From: Flavonifractor sp. An82
Lineage (GTDB): Bacteria; Bacillota; Clostridia; Oscillospirales; Oscillospiraceae
DNA length: 64,000 nt
Reading direction: 5' to 3'
Assembly: GCF_002159265.1 (NCBI RefSeq)
Contig: NZ_NFHG01000011.1
Span: forward strand, 42,595 to 106,594
This document shows positions 51,394 through 59,715 of the stretch, piece after piece. Within the stretch, counting starts at the first letter, position 1. Every line of letters begins with the position of its first letter. The translations under genes and the position numbers were made by a program. Under the pieces are notes generated by a model. The model did not search any database. It was not told the origin of the DNA and worked only from the letters and a program-made list of their open reading frames with translations.

Positions 51394-51416
51394 TGTACCA
51401 TGTCCAGGGCTTTTTT
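51367..51416 (+). terminator. Terminator overlapping the gene end
   Basis: AAAAAAGACCCTGG pairs with CCAGGGCTTTTTT around a loop that itself contains CATGG/CCATG. Confidence 0.82.
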
Positions 51417-51430
51417 CATATTCAAAAGTG

Positions 51431-51446
51431 CCCTTAATTTGAGGTT
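51431..51446. repeat. Element B palindrome, degenerate copy 2
   Basis: CCCTTAATTTGAGG, intergenic before the ArdC gene. Confidence 0.45.
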
Positions 51447-51467
51447 ACTTTCCGGGAGGTGTAAAAA

Positions 51468-52433
51468 ATCGAGTATCAAGAGCGCATGGAGCGTGTGCGG
51501 GAGCTCACGGACAAATTGGAGGCTGGTATCACAGACCTGTTCCAGAGCGACCAATATTCTGCCTATCTTCGTTCCCTCTCCAAGCTGCACCAATACAGCT
51601 GCGGCAATGTTTGTCTTATCAAGCTCCAGTGTCCGCACGCCTCCATGGTGGCGGGGTATGGAGACTGGAAACGAAAATTTGGCCGTCATGTCAAAAAGGG
51701 TGAGACCGGCATCACCATCCTGGCCCCCTGTCCCTACTGGGCGCGGGAGGAGGTGGAGGAGACCGGCCCGGACGGACAGACTACCAGGGAGCAAAAGTGG
51801 ATGAAAAAAACCGGCTTCACCACGGCTACTGTGTTCGATGTCAGTCAGACGGAGGGGCGGGAGATCCCAAAACTGGGTGTGGAGTCCCTGACGGGCACCG
51901 TGGAGGGCTATGAAAAGCTGCTGTCCGCCCTAAAGTCCCTATCCCCTGTCCCTGTTGTCGAGGGGGACCTGCCCCCAGGCGTGCATGGCGCCTACCACCA
52001 CGCGGAAAAGAAGATTACCCTCCGCTCTGGCATGAGCGAGGCCCAGACCATCAAGACGCTGATTCATGAGATGGCCCATGCCAAGCTGCACGCACTTCCG
52101 GCGGAAGGCGGGATCGTTCTGGGGACCCACGAAAAGAACCGGCGCACCCGCGAGGTAGAGGCGGAAAGCGTAGCCTACACCGTCTGCCAGTACCTGGGCC
52201 TGGATACCGGAGAATACTCCTTCAGCTACATTACCGGATGGAGCAGCGGCAAAGAGCAAAAGGAATTGCGATCCTCCCTGGAGTGCATCCGGGATACCGC
52301 CGTCGAGCTGATCGACGGCATCGAGAGCCGCTGCCTGGACCGCCCGCCACCGAAACCCGTGCCGCAGCGGCAGAAGAAGCGTGCTCCCAACCGGAAGAAA
52401 CAGACCCGTACCGCAAAAGTCCCCTCAATTTGA
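51468..52433 (+). CDS. ardC: ArdC-type antirestriction / LtrC-like metalloprotein
   Basis: A 321-residue protein. The N-terminal ssDNA-binding part has LFQSDQYSAYLRSLSKLHQY, SMVAGYGDWKRKFGRHVKKG and ETGITILAPCPYW. The zincin part has TIKTLIHEMAHAKLHALP with HExxH-like HEMAH, and the third ligand region TREVEAESVAYTVC. ArdC binds the incoming strand and can relieve restriction. Family members start M-EYQERMERV; here the codon is ATC at 51468, ten bases after GGGAGG. ATG 51486 is the first normal start. The final residues VPSI and the stop come from palindrome copy 3. Confidence 0.88.
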   Translation: MEYQERMERVRELTDKLEAGITDLFQSDQYSAYLRSLSKLHQYSCGNVCLIKLQCPHASMVAGYGDWKRKFGRHVKKGETGITILAPCPYWAREEVEETGPDGQTTREQKWMKKTGFTTATVFDVSQTEGREIPKLGVESLTGTVEGYEKLLSALKSLSPVPVVEGDLPPGVHGAYHHAEKKITLRSGMSEAQTIKTLIHEMAHAKLHALPAEGGIVLGTHEKNRRTREVEAESVAYTVCQYLGLDTGEYSFSYITGWSSGKEQKELRSSLECIRDTAVELIDGIESRCLDRPPPKPVPQRQKKRAPNRKKQTRTAKVPSI

Positions 52434-52438
52434 GGGGA
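52420..52438. repeat. Element B pal., copy 3 (perfect)
   Basis: TCCCCTCAA-T-TTGAGGGGA, giving the last codons and stop of ardC. Identical to copy 7. Confidence 0.92.
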
Positions 52439-52477
52439 GATATGCGGGACTATGATAAGTAAAAGGAGGGAACTGCC

Positions 52478-52936
52478 ATAGAACAACAGGAGCTTTACCG
52501 CTACTACTCCACACAGCGACCTGTAGACGTGGGAACTTACCCCAGGGAGCCGGACAATCCTCTGGTGGGCTTTCTGAACTACGATGAACGCATCGCGGTG
52601 GAGCATGGCGCGTTCCGGGCCTGGGGCGAGGTGATGTATCGCGCCCCGCTGACCCCGGACGAGCTGTACCAATATGAACTGCGGCCATCGCGGGACAACC
52701 CGGATGTACGTCAGACCATGCGGGAGCAGGCTCAGGTAGTCGGTCGGTGGGAGGACCGAAACGGCATCCACACGGACCGGAGGCTGACCCGGTGTGTCGG
52801 TATCGGCACGTATATCTGCGGAGACCGTGTGACGCCGGAGGAACTGGCCAAACGGTATCGGCTAGCTGAGGATATTCCCTTTGTTTCCCGCCGGGGACCC
52901 CGGCCCAAAAAGTCCCCTCAAATCGAGGGGAGATAG
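52478..52936 (+). CDS. Hypothetical element protein with apparent ATA start
   Basis: After AAAGGAGGGAACTGCC the first codon of the conserved frame is ATA 52478 (IEQQELYRYYSTQRPVDVGT), in the place where relatives have ATG. The next possible start is a GTG 17 codons on, without ribosome site. The 152-residue product continues DNPLVGFLNYDERIAVEHGA, FRAWGEVMYRAPLTPDELYQ and YELRPSRDNPD. No catalytic motif. The last codons SPQIEGR derive from palindrome copy 4. It is in an operon with the next gene. Confidence 0.7.
   Translation: MEQQELYRYYSTQRPVDVGTYPREPDNPLVGFLNYDERIAVEHGAFRAWGEVMYRAPLTPDELYQYELRPSRDNPDVRQTMREQAQVVGRWEDRNGIHTDRRLTRCVGIGTYICGDRVTPEELAKRYRLAEDIPFVSRRGPRPKKSPQIEGR
52913..52931. 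repeat. Element B palindrome, copy 4
   Basis: TCCCCTC-AAATC-GAGGGGA at the end of the ATA-start gene. Confidence 0.8.
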
Positions 52937-52946
52937 GAGGAGCATT

Positions 52947-53345
52947 ATGTACCCAACCAATGCCAGCACAGAAACATTTGAAGCGGTCGAAATACTGACA
53001 GTCCCCGGCCTGTTCACTACCCTGCGGGTGGATCGGTCCACCCTTCCCAAGTGGATGTACCTCTATGAGATGCAGACAGACCCGGAGGACTGGAGCCGCC
53101 CCTGTCTGCTGGGGCGGCATATCACGGTGGAGCATTTTGGGACAGTCCTCACGGCCAGCCCCCTCCCCCTGCCGCCCAGCGGCTATGTGGACCTGGCACC
53201 CAGCGACTTTGACCAGCGCCAGGGCATGGAACGGCTGACGGCGGCGGAGTTTGAGGCCAAGTATCTTGACCCAAACTACCAGCCGCGCAGGACTCGCGAC
53301 CGGATGTGCCACAAGAGCAAGCGCCCCGTGGCTATGGTGCGGTAA
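52947..53345 (+). CDS. LPD28-like protein
   Basis: A 132-residue protein with AGGAGGAG before ATG 52947. It fits, by eye, the large-polyvalent-protein-associated domain 28: VEILTVPGLFTTLRVDRSTL, MYLYEMQTDPEDWSRPCLLG, HITVEHFGTVLTASPLPLPP and GYVDLAPSDF. These domains are fused to many element effectors or occur alone; their role is unknown. The C terminus is basic. Confidence 0.75.
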   Translation: MYPTNASTETFEAVEILTVPGLFTTLRVDRSTLPKWMYLYEMQTDPEDWSRPCLLGRHITVEHFGTVLTASPLPLPPSGYVDLAPSDFDQRQGMERLTAAEFEAKYLDPNYQPRRTRDRMCHKSKRPVAMVR

Positions 53346-53351
53346 AGAACG

Positions 53352-53954
53352 ATGAAGGATACTAGGATCGAACTGCTGCCCTTTTTGATGAAACACACCC
53401 AATCCCAAGATGAGGGGCCGCCCCTGTACGGATTCCGTCTGGACCTGGAAATCATAAAAGCGGCTGTGACGGAGCCCAATATGGAGGACCGGATCTTTTA
53501 TTGGATGCCCAGGCCCTGCGGCGGCGTATGTGTCAAGGAGCGCAACGTATTCCTGCGGGGTTCCGACGACTACCGGATCTGGACCACGCTGGAGCAGGGA
53601 GCCACACAGCAACGGGCATATCACATCACACTGACTGGTGGGCGCCCGAGGAACCCGATTGGGTCAGTACGGACCTTCGATTACGCGGCCCAGCTCCACC
53701 GCTTGCCAAAGGCCGTGCTGGATATCTCCGCATTGGAACTGACCTTTCGTTCTGGAGAGTGCCTCGTACTGCCGGTGGAGGAATACCACCGGAACAGGGA
53801 GCGGTTTTTTACCGAGTATGGGACGGTGCGGCGGCTGCGCTATCTCCCGAAAAATGAAGCGGAGCTGAATCGTACCATTCTGATGGAGCATCGGTATCAG
53901 AAAGGATGGCAGCCCAACCGAAACCGGCAGCCCCCAGGCAGTCCGGCCAGATAA
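53352..53954 (+). CDS. Hypothetical element protein, homologue of the remnant at 22733
   Basis: A 200-residue soluble protein (MKDTRIELLPFLMKHTQSQD, PPLYGFRLDLEIIKAAVTEP, then YHRNRERFFTEYGTVRRLRY and LPKNEAELNRTILMEHRYQK). The C terminus is basic and low in complexity. No known domain. Its last 60 residues are conserved in the truncated copy of element A, which marks it as part of the ancestral leading region. It lies seven bases after the LPD28-like gene. Confidence 0.72.
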   Translation: MKDTRIELLPFLMKHTQSQDEGPPLYGFRLDLEIIKAAVTEPNMEDRIFYWMPRPCGGVCVKERNVFLRGSDDYRIWTTLEQGATQQRAYHITLTGGRPRNPIGSVRTFDYAAQLHRLPKAVLDISALELTFRSGECLVLPVEEYHRNRERFFTEYGTVRRLRYLPKNEAELNRTILMEHRYQKGWQPNRNRQPPGSPAR

Positions 53955-53973
53955 AAGGAGCTGAACCTATCCC

Positions 53974-54894
53974 ATGGGAAAGAAGTTATTTTATGAAATC
54001 AGCCCAAGTGAAGGCTATCTGCGGGAGGGGTCCTATCTGGAGGTCAGGCGGCAGATTAACTACCGCGGCGAAAGAGCCGACTTCAGGCCATTTCTGAATG
54101 TCCCCATGAAGGACCTGGAAAAGCAGTTGAAGGCCAGCCAGGCGGAAGAGAAAAAGGTTTTTGAGGAAATGAAAAAGGCGATCACCACCTGGGACCAGCA
54201 TGGAGCTCAGACTCTTCTCCTGCAAAAAGCGATAGAGTACCTGCGGACGCCGGAGGTGATGCACACCGGAAATGAGTGGAAGCGTCATAAGGACGGCTCC
54301 TGGGAGATCAGCAACCTGGTCTACAAAATGACGTTCCAAATCGTAAAGGCCGGGAACGAGTGGAAACTGAGCTGGGAGCTGTCCTACGCAGCTCCCGGCC
54401 TGGCACAAGGGTACTGGAGTTATACCCGGTCTCCCAGAGAGCGTATCGAATATGAGGGCAGCAAAAAGTACAAGACCCTAGAAGGGGCGCAGAAGTATGT
54501 CCAGAGCAGATTCGACCTGTATGCGGACCGTTTTGAGAGCCTGTCCCCACCCATCCCGACGGAAGCAAAGGAATTGTTCTGCGTCAACGGTCAGCTGCTG
54601 CAAGGATACTCCCTCATGCCGCCGTCCCCACAAAGAGAACCGGTCACGCTGGAGGCCCTGCTGGACTGCCTGGAGGACAGCGATCTTATGAAGGAGCCGC
54701 CCAAAAAGGAGCGTCCCGCCGGGCCGGAGGCGGCACTGGAAGAAAAAATGTCCACCGAACAGGCCCCAGAGCCTGTCTCCGCTCCTACCCAGCCGGAGAC
54801 CAGGCAGGAGCAAAAGCCGCCTCCGGCCAGAGCCACACGCCCCATGACCAAGAAAGCCCGGCACCGCAAGCGGAGCATGGCTGTGGTGCGATAG
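53974..54894 (+). CDS. Hypothetical element protein, paralogue 1
   Basis: A 306-residue protein with AAAGGAG before ATG 53974. A helical N terminus (MKDLEKQLKASQAEEKKVFE) precedes a core, NEWKRHKDGSWEISNLVYKM, KLSWELSYAAPGLAQGYWSY and SLSPPIPTEAKELFCVNGQL, and a basic, Pro-rich tail. The core pattern NLVYKM - WELSYA - SPPIP - FCVNG recurs in the next gene, so the two are tandem paralogues. No known function. Confidence 0.72.
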   Translation: MGKKLFYEISPSEGYLREGSYLEVRRQINYRGERADFRPFLNVPMKDLEKQLKASQAEEKKVFEEMKKAITTWDQHGAQTLLLQKAIEYLRTPEVMHTGNEWKRHKDGSWEISNLVYKMTFQIVKAGNEWKLSWELSYAAPGLAQGYWSYTRSPRERIEYEGSKKYKTLEGAQKYVQSRFDLYADRFESLSPPIPTEAKELFCVNGQLLQGYSLMPPSPQREPVTLEALLDCLEDSDLMKEPPKKERPAGPEAALEEKMSTEQAPEPVSAPTQPETRQEQKPPPARATRPMTKKARHRKRSMAVVR

Positions 54895-54903
54895 GGGGCG
54901 GCT

Positions 54904-55698
54904 ATGGCATACACACATATCGACCCCGGACGGGAGATTGAGGTCTCCACCCGCATCTATTCCAGCAAAGACCAGGACCATGTGGCAGAGCTGGTCAAGC
55001 TGCCGCGCACGGAACTGGCGGAACTGGAAGAGGCCAGTGTGGCCCGCGAGAAAGAGATCTTTGCCAAATTCTCCGAGCTGGAAAAAGAGTGGCTGAAGCA
55101 GGCGGCGGAGACGGCGGCCATCCGCAAGGCCAAACAATATCTGATGGTCTTGCCCGTCGATCATACGTCCAACCAATGGAAAAAGGACCGATATGACAAC
55201 TATGAGCGCAGCAACATGGTCTACAAGATGACCTACCGCGTCTCCGAGCGTACCCATTATGACCGTGCCAGACAGGAATCCGTGACTGACGCCTGGTGCC
55301 TGTCCTGGTATCTCCATTACAATACCATCCACAACCCGAACCCAGACTTCACCGGAGAAGGCTGGCGGATCGCCGGGCAGAGCGACAAGCGGTTTGCAAC
55401 AAAAGAGGAGATGGAGCGTTACCTGCAAGGCCGGATCAATGCCTATGCCCACCTGTTTACTGAACTGTCCCCTCCGATCCCCAAGGATCAGAAGGACCGC
55501 TTTTGCGTCAACGGGGTCCTGCTCCCAGGCTACACTGTGGAGCCCCCGGTGGAGGAACGGGTGGACGAGCTGCTCTCCTTCCTGGAGGAGGACCCATTTC
55601 CAGCAGAGGGGCCGGCCGTCCCCAGGAAGGAGCCGCCACAGACTGCCCGTAAAGGACCCAAGAGACCACCTCACCGCAAAACGGCCCCGGTACGGTGA
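54904..55698 (+). CDS. Hypothetical element protein, paralogue 2
   Basis: A 264-residue protein with the same architecture as the preceding one: VAELVKLPRTELAELEEASV, NQWKKDRYDNYERSNMVYKM, WCLSWYLHYNTIHNPNPDFT, LSPPIPKDQKDRFCVNGVLL and a basic tail KRPPHRKTAPVR. Start ATG 54904 after GGGGGCGGCT. Its stop lies inside the first oriT hairpin, so the oriT region follows immediately. Confidence 0.72.
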   Translation: MAYTHIDPGREIEVSTRIYSSKDQDHVAELVKLPRTELAELEEASVAREKEIFAKFSELEKEWLKQAAETAAIRKAKQYLMVLPVDHTSNQWKKDRYDNYERSNMVYKMTYRVSERTHYDRARQESVTDAWCLSWYLHYNTIHNPNPDFTGEGWRIAGQSDKRFATKEEMERYLQGRINAYAHLFTELSPPIPKDQKDRFCVNGVLLPGYTVEPPVEERVDELLSFLEEDPFPAEGPAVPRKEPPQTARKGPKRPPHRKTAPVR

Positions 55699-55784
55699 CA
55701 GCGGCGCTTGCGCCGCTGTCCGCGCCAGCATGGCATTTGGTAGTACAAATGCCGCTGGTCAGGGGTAAAACCCCTGAAACCCCA
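55697..55784. other. oriT: Candidate oriT of element B
   Basis: Hairpins GACAGCGGCG-CTTG-CGCCGCTGTC (55697-55720), GGCATTTG-GTAGTA-CAAATGCC (55732-55753) and CAGGGGT-AAA-ACCCCTG (55760-55776), then AAACCCC. Stems 2 and 3 differ from element A by paired changes while the loops stay alike. mobC and the relaxase follow after a 1.1-kb insertion. Confidence 0.72.
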
Positions 55785-55790
55785 CCTAAG

Positions 55791-55821
55791 AGAAATGCCC
55801 CTCAATATGAGGGACATTTCT
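55791..55821. repeat. Element B palindrome, copy 5
   Basis: AGAAATG-C-CCCTCA...TGAGGG-A-CATTTCT, 13 of 15 positions paired, directly after oriT as in element A. Confidence 0.85.
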
Positions 55822-55852
55822 TTGAATATATTACTACCGTGTGTTTGTCAGC

Positions 55853-56785
55853 TCAAGTATTCTTTATTTCAATAACATATACAGAATTTATAGAAGGCTT
55901 TACACTCCATTGTATTTTTCCGGGTGAAGATGTTTTTTTCGAATTGGGGGGCGGTATAAGAAGAAAAGAACCATCCATGTTCTGATTTTGAACTGAATAC
56001 AGACTAATCATTCGATCCATTATATCGTTCATGTCACTTTGAACCTCGATAGCTAATTTATCAATTCTCATACCGTAATTTCTTGGATCGGAGAAATAAC
56101 GCTCCAAATCTTGGAAATGACATCCGCGAGTCCAAATCATCGAAACTTCCAAAGTAAAAGATTGCGCATACATAATACTTTGGGGAAAGATGAAATGGAT
56201 ACAACGAAAATCTGGAAAATCTTCATAGGACTCCTCTAGAATATTTTCAATATTAAAGTACTCTGTATCCCCCTTCTTCAATTTTGCATCAAGCTGTATT
56301 GACCCATCTTTCCACGAGGTAAATGCGCTCAAAGTAATACCCATGGTAAAACTCTTTATGGAATCTTGATTAGTGTTTCGCCCTTCAAATACCCAATGGA
56401 TAGATTGATCTACTAGGGGTCTATTAAGGATGGATCTTTCATTAGATTCTTTAAGGGAGAGCACGAATTTTCCTTCATGTATATAAAGACCTTGATTATA
56501 TCTTTTTGATGGGCGTTTAAGCAGATAACTTGAGATATTGCAGTCTGCTGGTAGTATGGAAGGCTTTGGTAGTGTATCTTTTTGAAGTTTTCTATGTCTG
56601 CTAAAAAATATTATTATAGAAAGCAAAATTGTGATTAAAAGCAATGCTATAGTTATTGGCCACCTATATGGTTCAGCAATAGGTAATTTAAGGTCGAGCA
56701 TAGGCTGCAAGACTGATAAAATTGCTAATAGTCCTGATATAAGTGGTGCAATAAAAAGTTTATCATTTCCATCGCCATACTTCAT
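55853..56785 (-). CDS. Unknown two-helix membrane protein, AT-rich cargo
   Basis: A 310-residue protein from ATG 56785 with AAGGGGGC. Two N-terminal membrane helices (FIAPLISGLLAILSVLQPML, WPITIALLLITILLSIIIFF) precede a 230-residue soluble domain with predicted beta strands (GRNTNQDSIKSFTMGITLSA, FRCIHFIFPQSIMYAQSFTL). I recognise no family. It reads against the operon and is far more AT-rich than its neighbours, inserted exactly between oriT and mobC, a common place for defence or exclusion genes. That role is only a guess. Confidence 0.65.
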   Translation of the reverse strand: MKYGDGNDKLFIAPLISGLLAILSVLQPMLDLKLPIAEPYRWPITIALLLITILLSIIIFFSRHRKLQKDTLPKPSILPADCNISSYLLKRPSKRYNQGLYIHEGKFVLSLKESNERSILNRPLVDQSIHWVFEGRNTNQDSIKSFTMGITLSAFTSWKDGSIQLDAKLKKGDTEYFNIENILEESYEDFPDFRCIHFIFPQSIMYAQSFTLEVSMIWTRGCHFQDLERYFSDPRNYGMRIDKLAIEVQSDMNDIMDRMISLYSVQNQNMDGSFLLIPPPNSKKTSSPGKIQWSVKPSINSVYVIEIKNT

Positions 56786-56956
56786 ATAAGTTGCCCCCTT
56801 TTTAATATCAAGGTGCAATATATTTAAATATATATTTTAATTATAGTAGTCACTTCTAGTTTTTTCAACCAAAATTGACATATTGAACTTATGAGAATAA
56901 AAGTGTCGTAAATCTTATTCAATACACAATTTCTAATTCTAAATGTGGTGATAAAA

Positions 56957-57265
56957 GTGCGTATGCGTAACCGCCATGTCAGTGTGTGGCTGACAGATGA
57001 GGAATATGAATACTTAAAAGGTCAATCACATATATCCGGACTTGGTATAGATCCATTCCTTCGTCACCTCATTATGGGTGTTCAGCTTCGTCCCCGGCCC
57101 CCCGACACCTACGCCGCTCTGCTCCGGGAGCTGAACGCCATCGGCAATAATGTGAATCAGCTGGCTTATCAGGCCAATGCCAGAGGCGAGGCTACCCAGG
57201 ACGAGATATGGGAGGCGGCGCGGCTGGTCCGGCAGGCGGTCCAGCTGGTCCGGGACACCCTGTAA
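56957..57265 (+). CDS. mobC: MobC-like relaxosome accessory protein
   Basis: A 102-residue protein, chosen start GTG 56957 (VRMRNRHVSVWLTDEEYEYL); ATG 56963 is possible. It shares with the element A protein LGIDPFLRHLIMGVQLRPRP and LLRELNAIGNNVNQLAYQAN. The upstream ribosome site is poor, probably because the AT-rich insertion replaced the original leader. The stop overlaps the relaxase start (TAATG). Confidence 0.9.
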   Translation: MRMRNRHVSVWLTDEEYEYLKGQSHISGLGIDPFLRHLIMGVQLRPRPPDTYAALLRELNAIGNNVNQLAYQANARGEATQDEIWEAARLVRQAVQLVRDTL

Positions 57266-58677
57266 TGGCCTACACCAAGATCTTAGTCATCCATAACCGG
57301 CTGGACAAGTGTGTGGGCTATACCCAGGACCCGGAAAAGACCTCCCTGGAGGCCGCCATCGACTACGCCCTGGACCGGGCCAAAACGGAGCGCACCTGTT
57401 ATGAGACCGCCATCAACTGTTCCCGTGACCGGGTGTATCAGGATATGCTGGACACCAAGCGGCGCTGGGGCAAGGAGGAGCGCAAGCGGAAAGGCTACCA
57501 TATCATCCAGTCCTTTGTCCCCGGCGAGGTGACGCCGGATCAAGCCCATGCCGTGGGTGTGGAATTTGCCCAGCGCCTTTTAGGAGACCGCTATGAGGCC
57601 ATCGTTTCCACCCATCTGAACAAGGCTCATCTCCATTCGCATATCGTGTTCAATTCCGTCTCCTTTGTAGACGGGGCCATGTACCGGGACCAGCTGAAGG
57701 ACTACTACGGCGGGGACGGCACGGGCATCCGGGGGACCTCGGACGCCATCTGCCGGGCGCACGGCCTGTCCATCATCGAGCCCGCCGCCCCGCTGAAAGG
57801 GGCCCCGGTGAGCCGGGCCGAGTGGGAGGCGGACCGGCGCGGGAGACCCACCGTGAGGGGCCTGGTCCGTCAGGACGTGGACGAGGCCATCCGGCAAGCC
57901 TATACCTATCACTCCTTTCTCGACCGACTGAAACGGATGGGGTATCAGGTAAAAATCGGCCCCAGGGTCAAGCATACCGCCGTTCTGCCCCCAGGCGGAA
58001 ATGGCTATCTCCGTTTGGACAGCCTGGGCCAGGGATACACGGAGGCGGACATACAGGCCCGGCTTATCGCCGTCCGCTCCGGCGAGGCCCCGACACAGCC
58101 GGACAGCCCCCCGGCGGTGCGTTTCCACCTGTTGGAGCCGGGCCGCCGGTATCGGGTGCGGGGCAGGATGCCAAACCGCCCCCGAAAGCTCACCGGCTTT
58201 CAGGCCCTCTATTTCAAATATCTCTATCTGCTGGGAAGCAGGCACAAGCGCCGTCCGGGAAACCGGGCGGCGTTTTCCATGCGGGAGGAGCTGCGGAAGC
58301 TGGACCGCTATCAGGAGCAATTCCGGTATCTCCGTAAAAACCGCATCGAGACGGCGGCCCAGCTGTCCATGCAGTATGACGCCATCCAGGCGGAGATAGA
58401 CGCCCTCACAGAGCGGCGCGGGGAGCTGTACCGGCAGAGACGGCGGGGCGAGGGGAACGAGGAAGTCCAGGCGGAGATCGGGCAGATCACCGCGCACCTG
58501 CGGACGCTGCGGCGAGAAAGGAAGCTGTGTGTCCGTATCGAAGGCGATATCCAGACGGTCCGGGCAGCGGTGGACAAACCAAGTCCAGACCAGGAAAGGG
58601 GGGATTTTTGTGAGAAAGCTGATTCGGGCAGACCTGAGCGCCATCCTGTCCCTGCTCCCGGCCTATCAGCCCGTTGA
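57265..58677 (+). CDS. MobA/VirD2-type relaxase
   Basis: A 470-residue relaxase, start ATG 57265. Catalytic features are MAYTKILVIHNRLDKCVGYT, a helix DTKRRWGKEERKRKGYHIIQ and the histidine motif HLHSHIVFNSVSF. A DNA-contacting MGYQVKIGPRVKHTAVLPPG block and a long basic coiled-coil tail follow. It is colinear with the element A relaxase, with a 12-residue insertion (YGGDGTGIRG region). Its end overlaps the next gene. Confidence 0.94.
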   Translation: MAYTKILVIHNRLDKCVGYTQDPEKTSLEAAIDYALDRAKTERTCYETAINCSRDRVYQDMLDTKRRWGKEERKRKGYHIIQSFVPGEVTPDQAHAVGVEFAQRLLGDRYEAIVSTHLNKAHLHSHIVFNSVSFVDGAMYRDQLKDYYGGDGTGIRGTSDAICRAHGLSIIEPAAPLKGAPVSRAEWEADRRGRPTVRGLVRQDVDEAIRQAYTYHSFLDRLKRMGYQVKIGPRVKHTAVLPPGGNGYLRLDSLGQGYTEADIQARLIAVRSGEAPTQPDSPPAVRFHLLEPGRRYRVRGRMPNRPRKLTGFQALYFKYLYLLGSRHKRRPGNRAAFSMREELRKLDRYQEQFRYLRKNRIETAAQLSMQYDAIQAEIDALTERRGELYRQRRRGEGNEEVQAEIGQITAHLRTLRRERKLCVRIEGDIQTVRAAVDKPSPDQERGDFCEKADSGRPERHPVPAPGLSAR

Positions 58678-59074
58678 AGCAAGTGACCTGGAACTGGACC
58701 TGATAAAGCTCAAGAGAGGCGGACAGGCCAACTATCTATTCCTTGCCCGGCGGGAAAAATGCTGGCTCTTTGACCCGCCCCGCGTCTATGAGCCGGGCAG
58801 CTATGAGAACCTGTGCTGGCTGGCCTATCAGGACCGGGCCGGATGGCCGGTGCTTGCCCTGTTTCTCCACGTGGAAAAGTTTGTGGACGGGCGGCCATGG
58901 GGAACTGTGACATTGCTGGACTATTTGGAAACGGCCCGTGATGTGGAGCAATATTCCCAACTGCCTGTCCTCCAGCGTGAGCGGCACTGGAAGCTGCTGG
59001 TCAGGCGGTATCTGCAAAAGGTCCAGCATTGCTCTATTTTAGAAGTCATCCAATATCTGAAAACCGGGAGGTGA
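58610..59074 (+). CDS. Hypothetical conjugation protein (IRADL family)
   Basis: A 154-residue homologue of the element A protein at 24692. GTG 58610 follows GGGGGG and gives VRKLIRADLSAILSLLPAYQ. Shared blocks: NYLFLARREKCWLFDPPRVY, YENLCWLAYQDRAG, VEKFVDGRPWGTVTLLDYLE and DVEQYS. Conserved position between relaxase and PcfB suggests a relaxosome or coupling role, unproven. Confidence 0.75.
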   Translation: MRKLIRADLSAILSLLPAYQPVEASDLELDLIKLKRGGQANYLFLARREKCWLFDPPRVYEPGSYENLCWLAYQDRAGWPVLALFLHVEKFVDGRPWGTVTLLDYLETARDVEQYSQLPVLQRERHWKLLVRRYLQKVQHCSILEVIQYLKTGR

Positions 59075-59079
59075 AGAAG

Positions 59080-59691
59080 ATGGACAACAGCGGCGAAGTG
59101 GCTGACCTGATGGTAAAAGAGAGTATCCAAATCACAGAGGCCACGATCAAACTGCTGGCGGCAGGAGGAAAGAATATGACGGCGTTTCTGCTGGCGCTGG
59201 CACGGGACAACAAAAAGCTCTACGGCAAGACCAACATGAAGAAGCTGCTCCAGGCGGGCCGGGGGCTGAAAAACTTTTACATCAAAGAGAGTGACCTGGA
59301 TGATTTTCGGGTCTATGCTCAGAAAAAGATCCTGTTTGCCGTTATTAAGGACACCCGTTCCAACAACGGTATCGTAGACCTTGTGACCAATGAGGACTAT
59401 GTTCCCCTGGTCAACCGCTATCTGGAACAGCGCGGCTATCCAGCTCCTGGAGTGGAACAGGAGGCGGAGGTGCCAAAAAAAGCCGCCCCCCGCGCTCGGC
59501 CAGAACGCTCCTCACCACAGCGCGGGAGTGGCTCGACAGCCAGGCAGACGAGGAGTACGGAGACTACTGAGGGGCCTGAAAGCCGCCCCAGCGTGAAGGA
59601 AAAGCTGGAGATCTGCCGGGATAAAGCAGAACAGAAACGGAGCCGTCCCGCACCGCAGCGCACCCGGCCCGTCAAGACCCAGGCCCGATAA
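59080..59691 (+). CDS. PcfB-family (DUF3801) protein
   Basis: A 203-residue protein with GGGAGGTGAAGAAG before ATG 59080. The conserved part is MDNSGEVADLMVKESIQITE, GGKNMTAFLLALARDNKKLY and VYAQKKILFAVIKDTRSNNG. A disordered basic tail follows. By homology it links the relaxase to the coupling protein. Confidence 0.86.
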   Translation: MDNSGEVADLMVKESIQITEATIKLLAAGGKNMTAFLLALARDNKKLYGKTNMKKLLQAGRGLKNFYIKESDLDDFRVYAQKKILFAVIKDTRSNNGIVDLVTNEDYVPLVNRYLEQRGYPAPGVEQEAEVPKKAAPRARPERSSPQRGSGSTARQTRSTETTEGPESRPSVKEKLEICRDKAEQKRSRPAPQRTRPVKTQAR

Positions 59692-59715
59692 TTTATCACA
59701 AGGAGGATAATTTTT

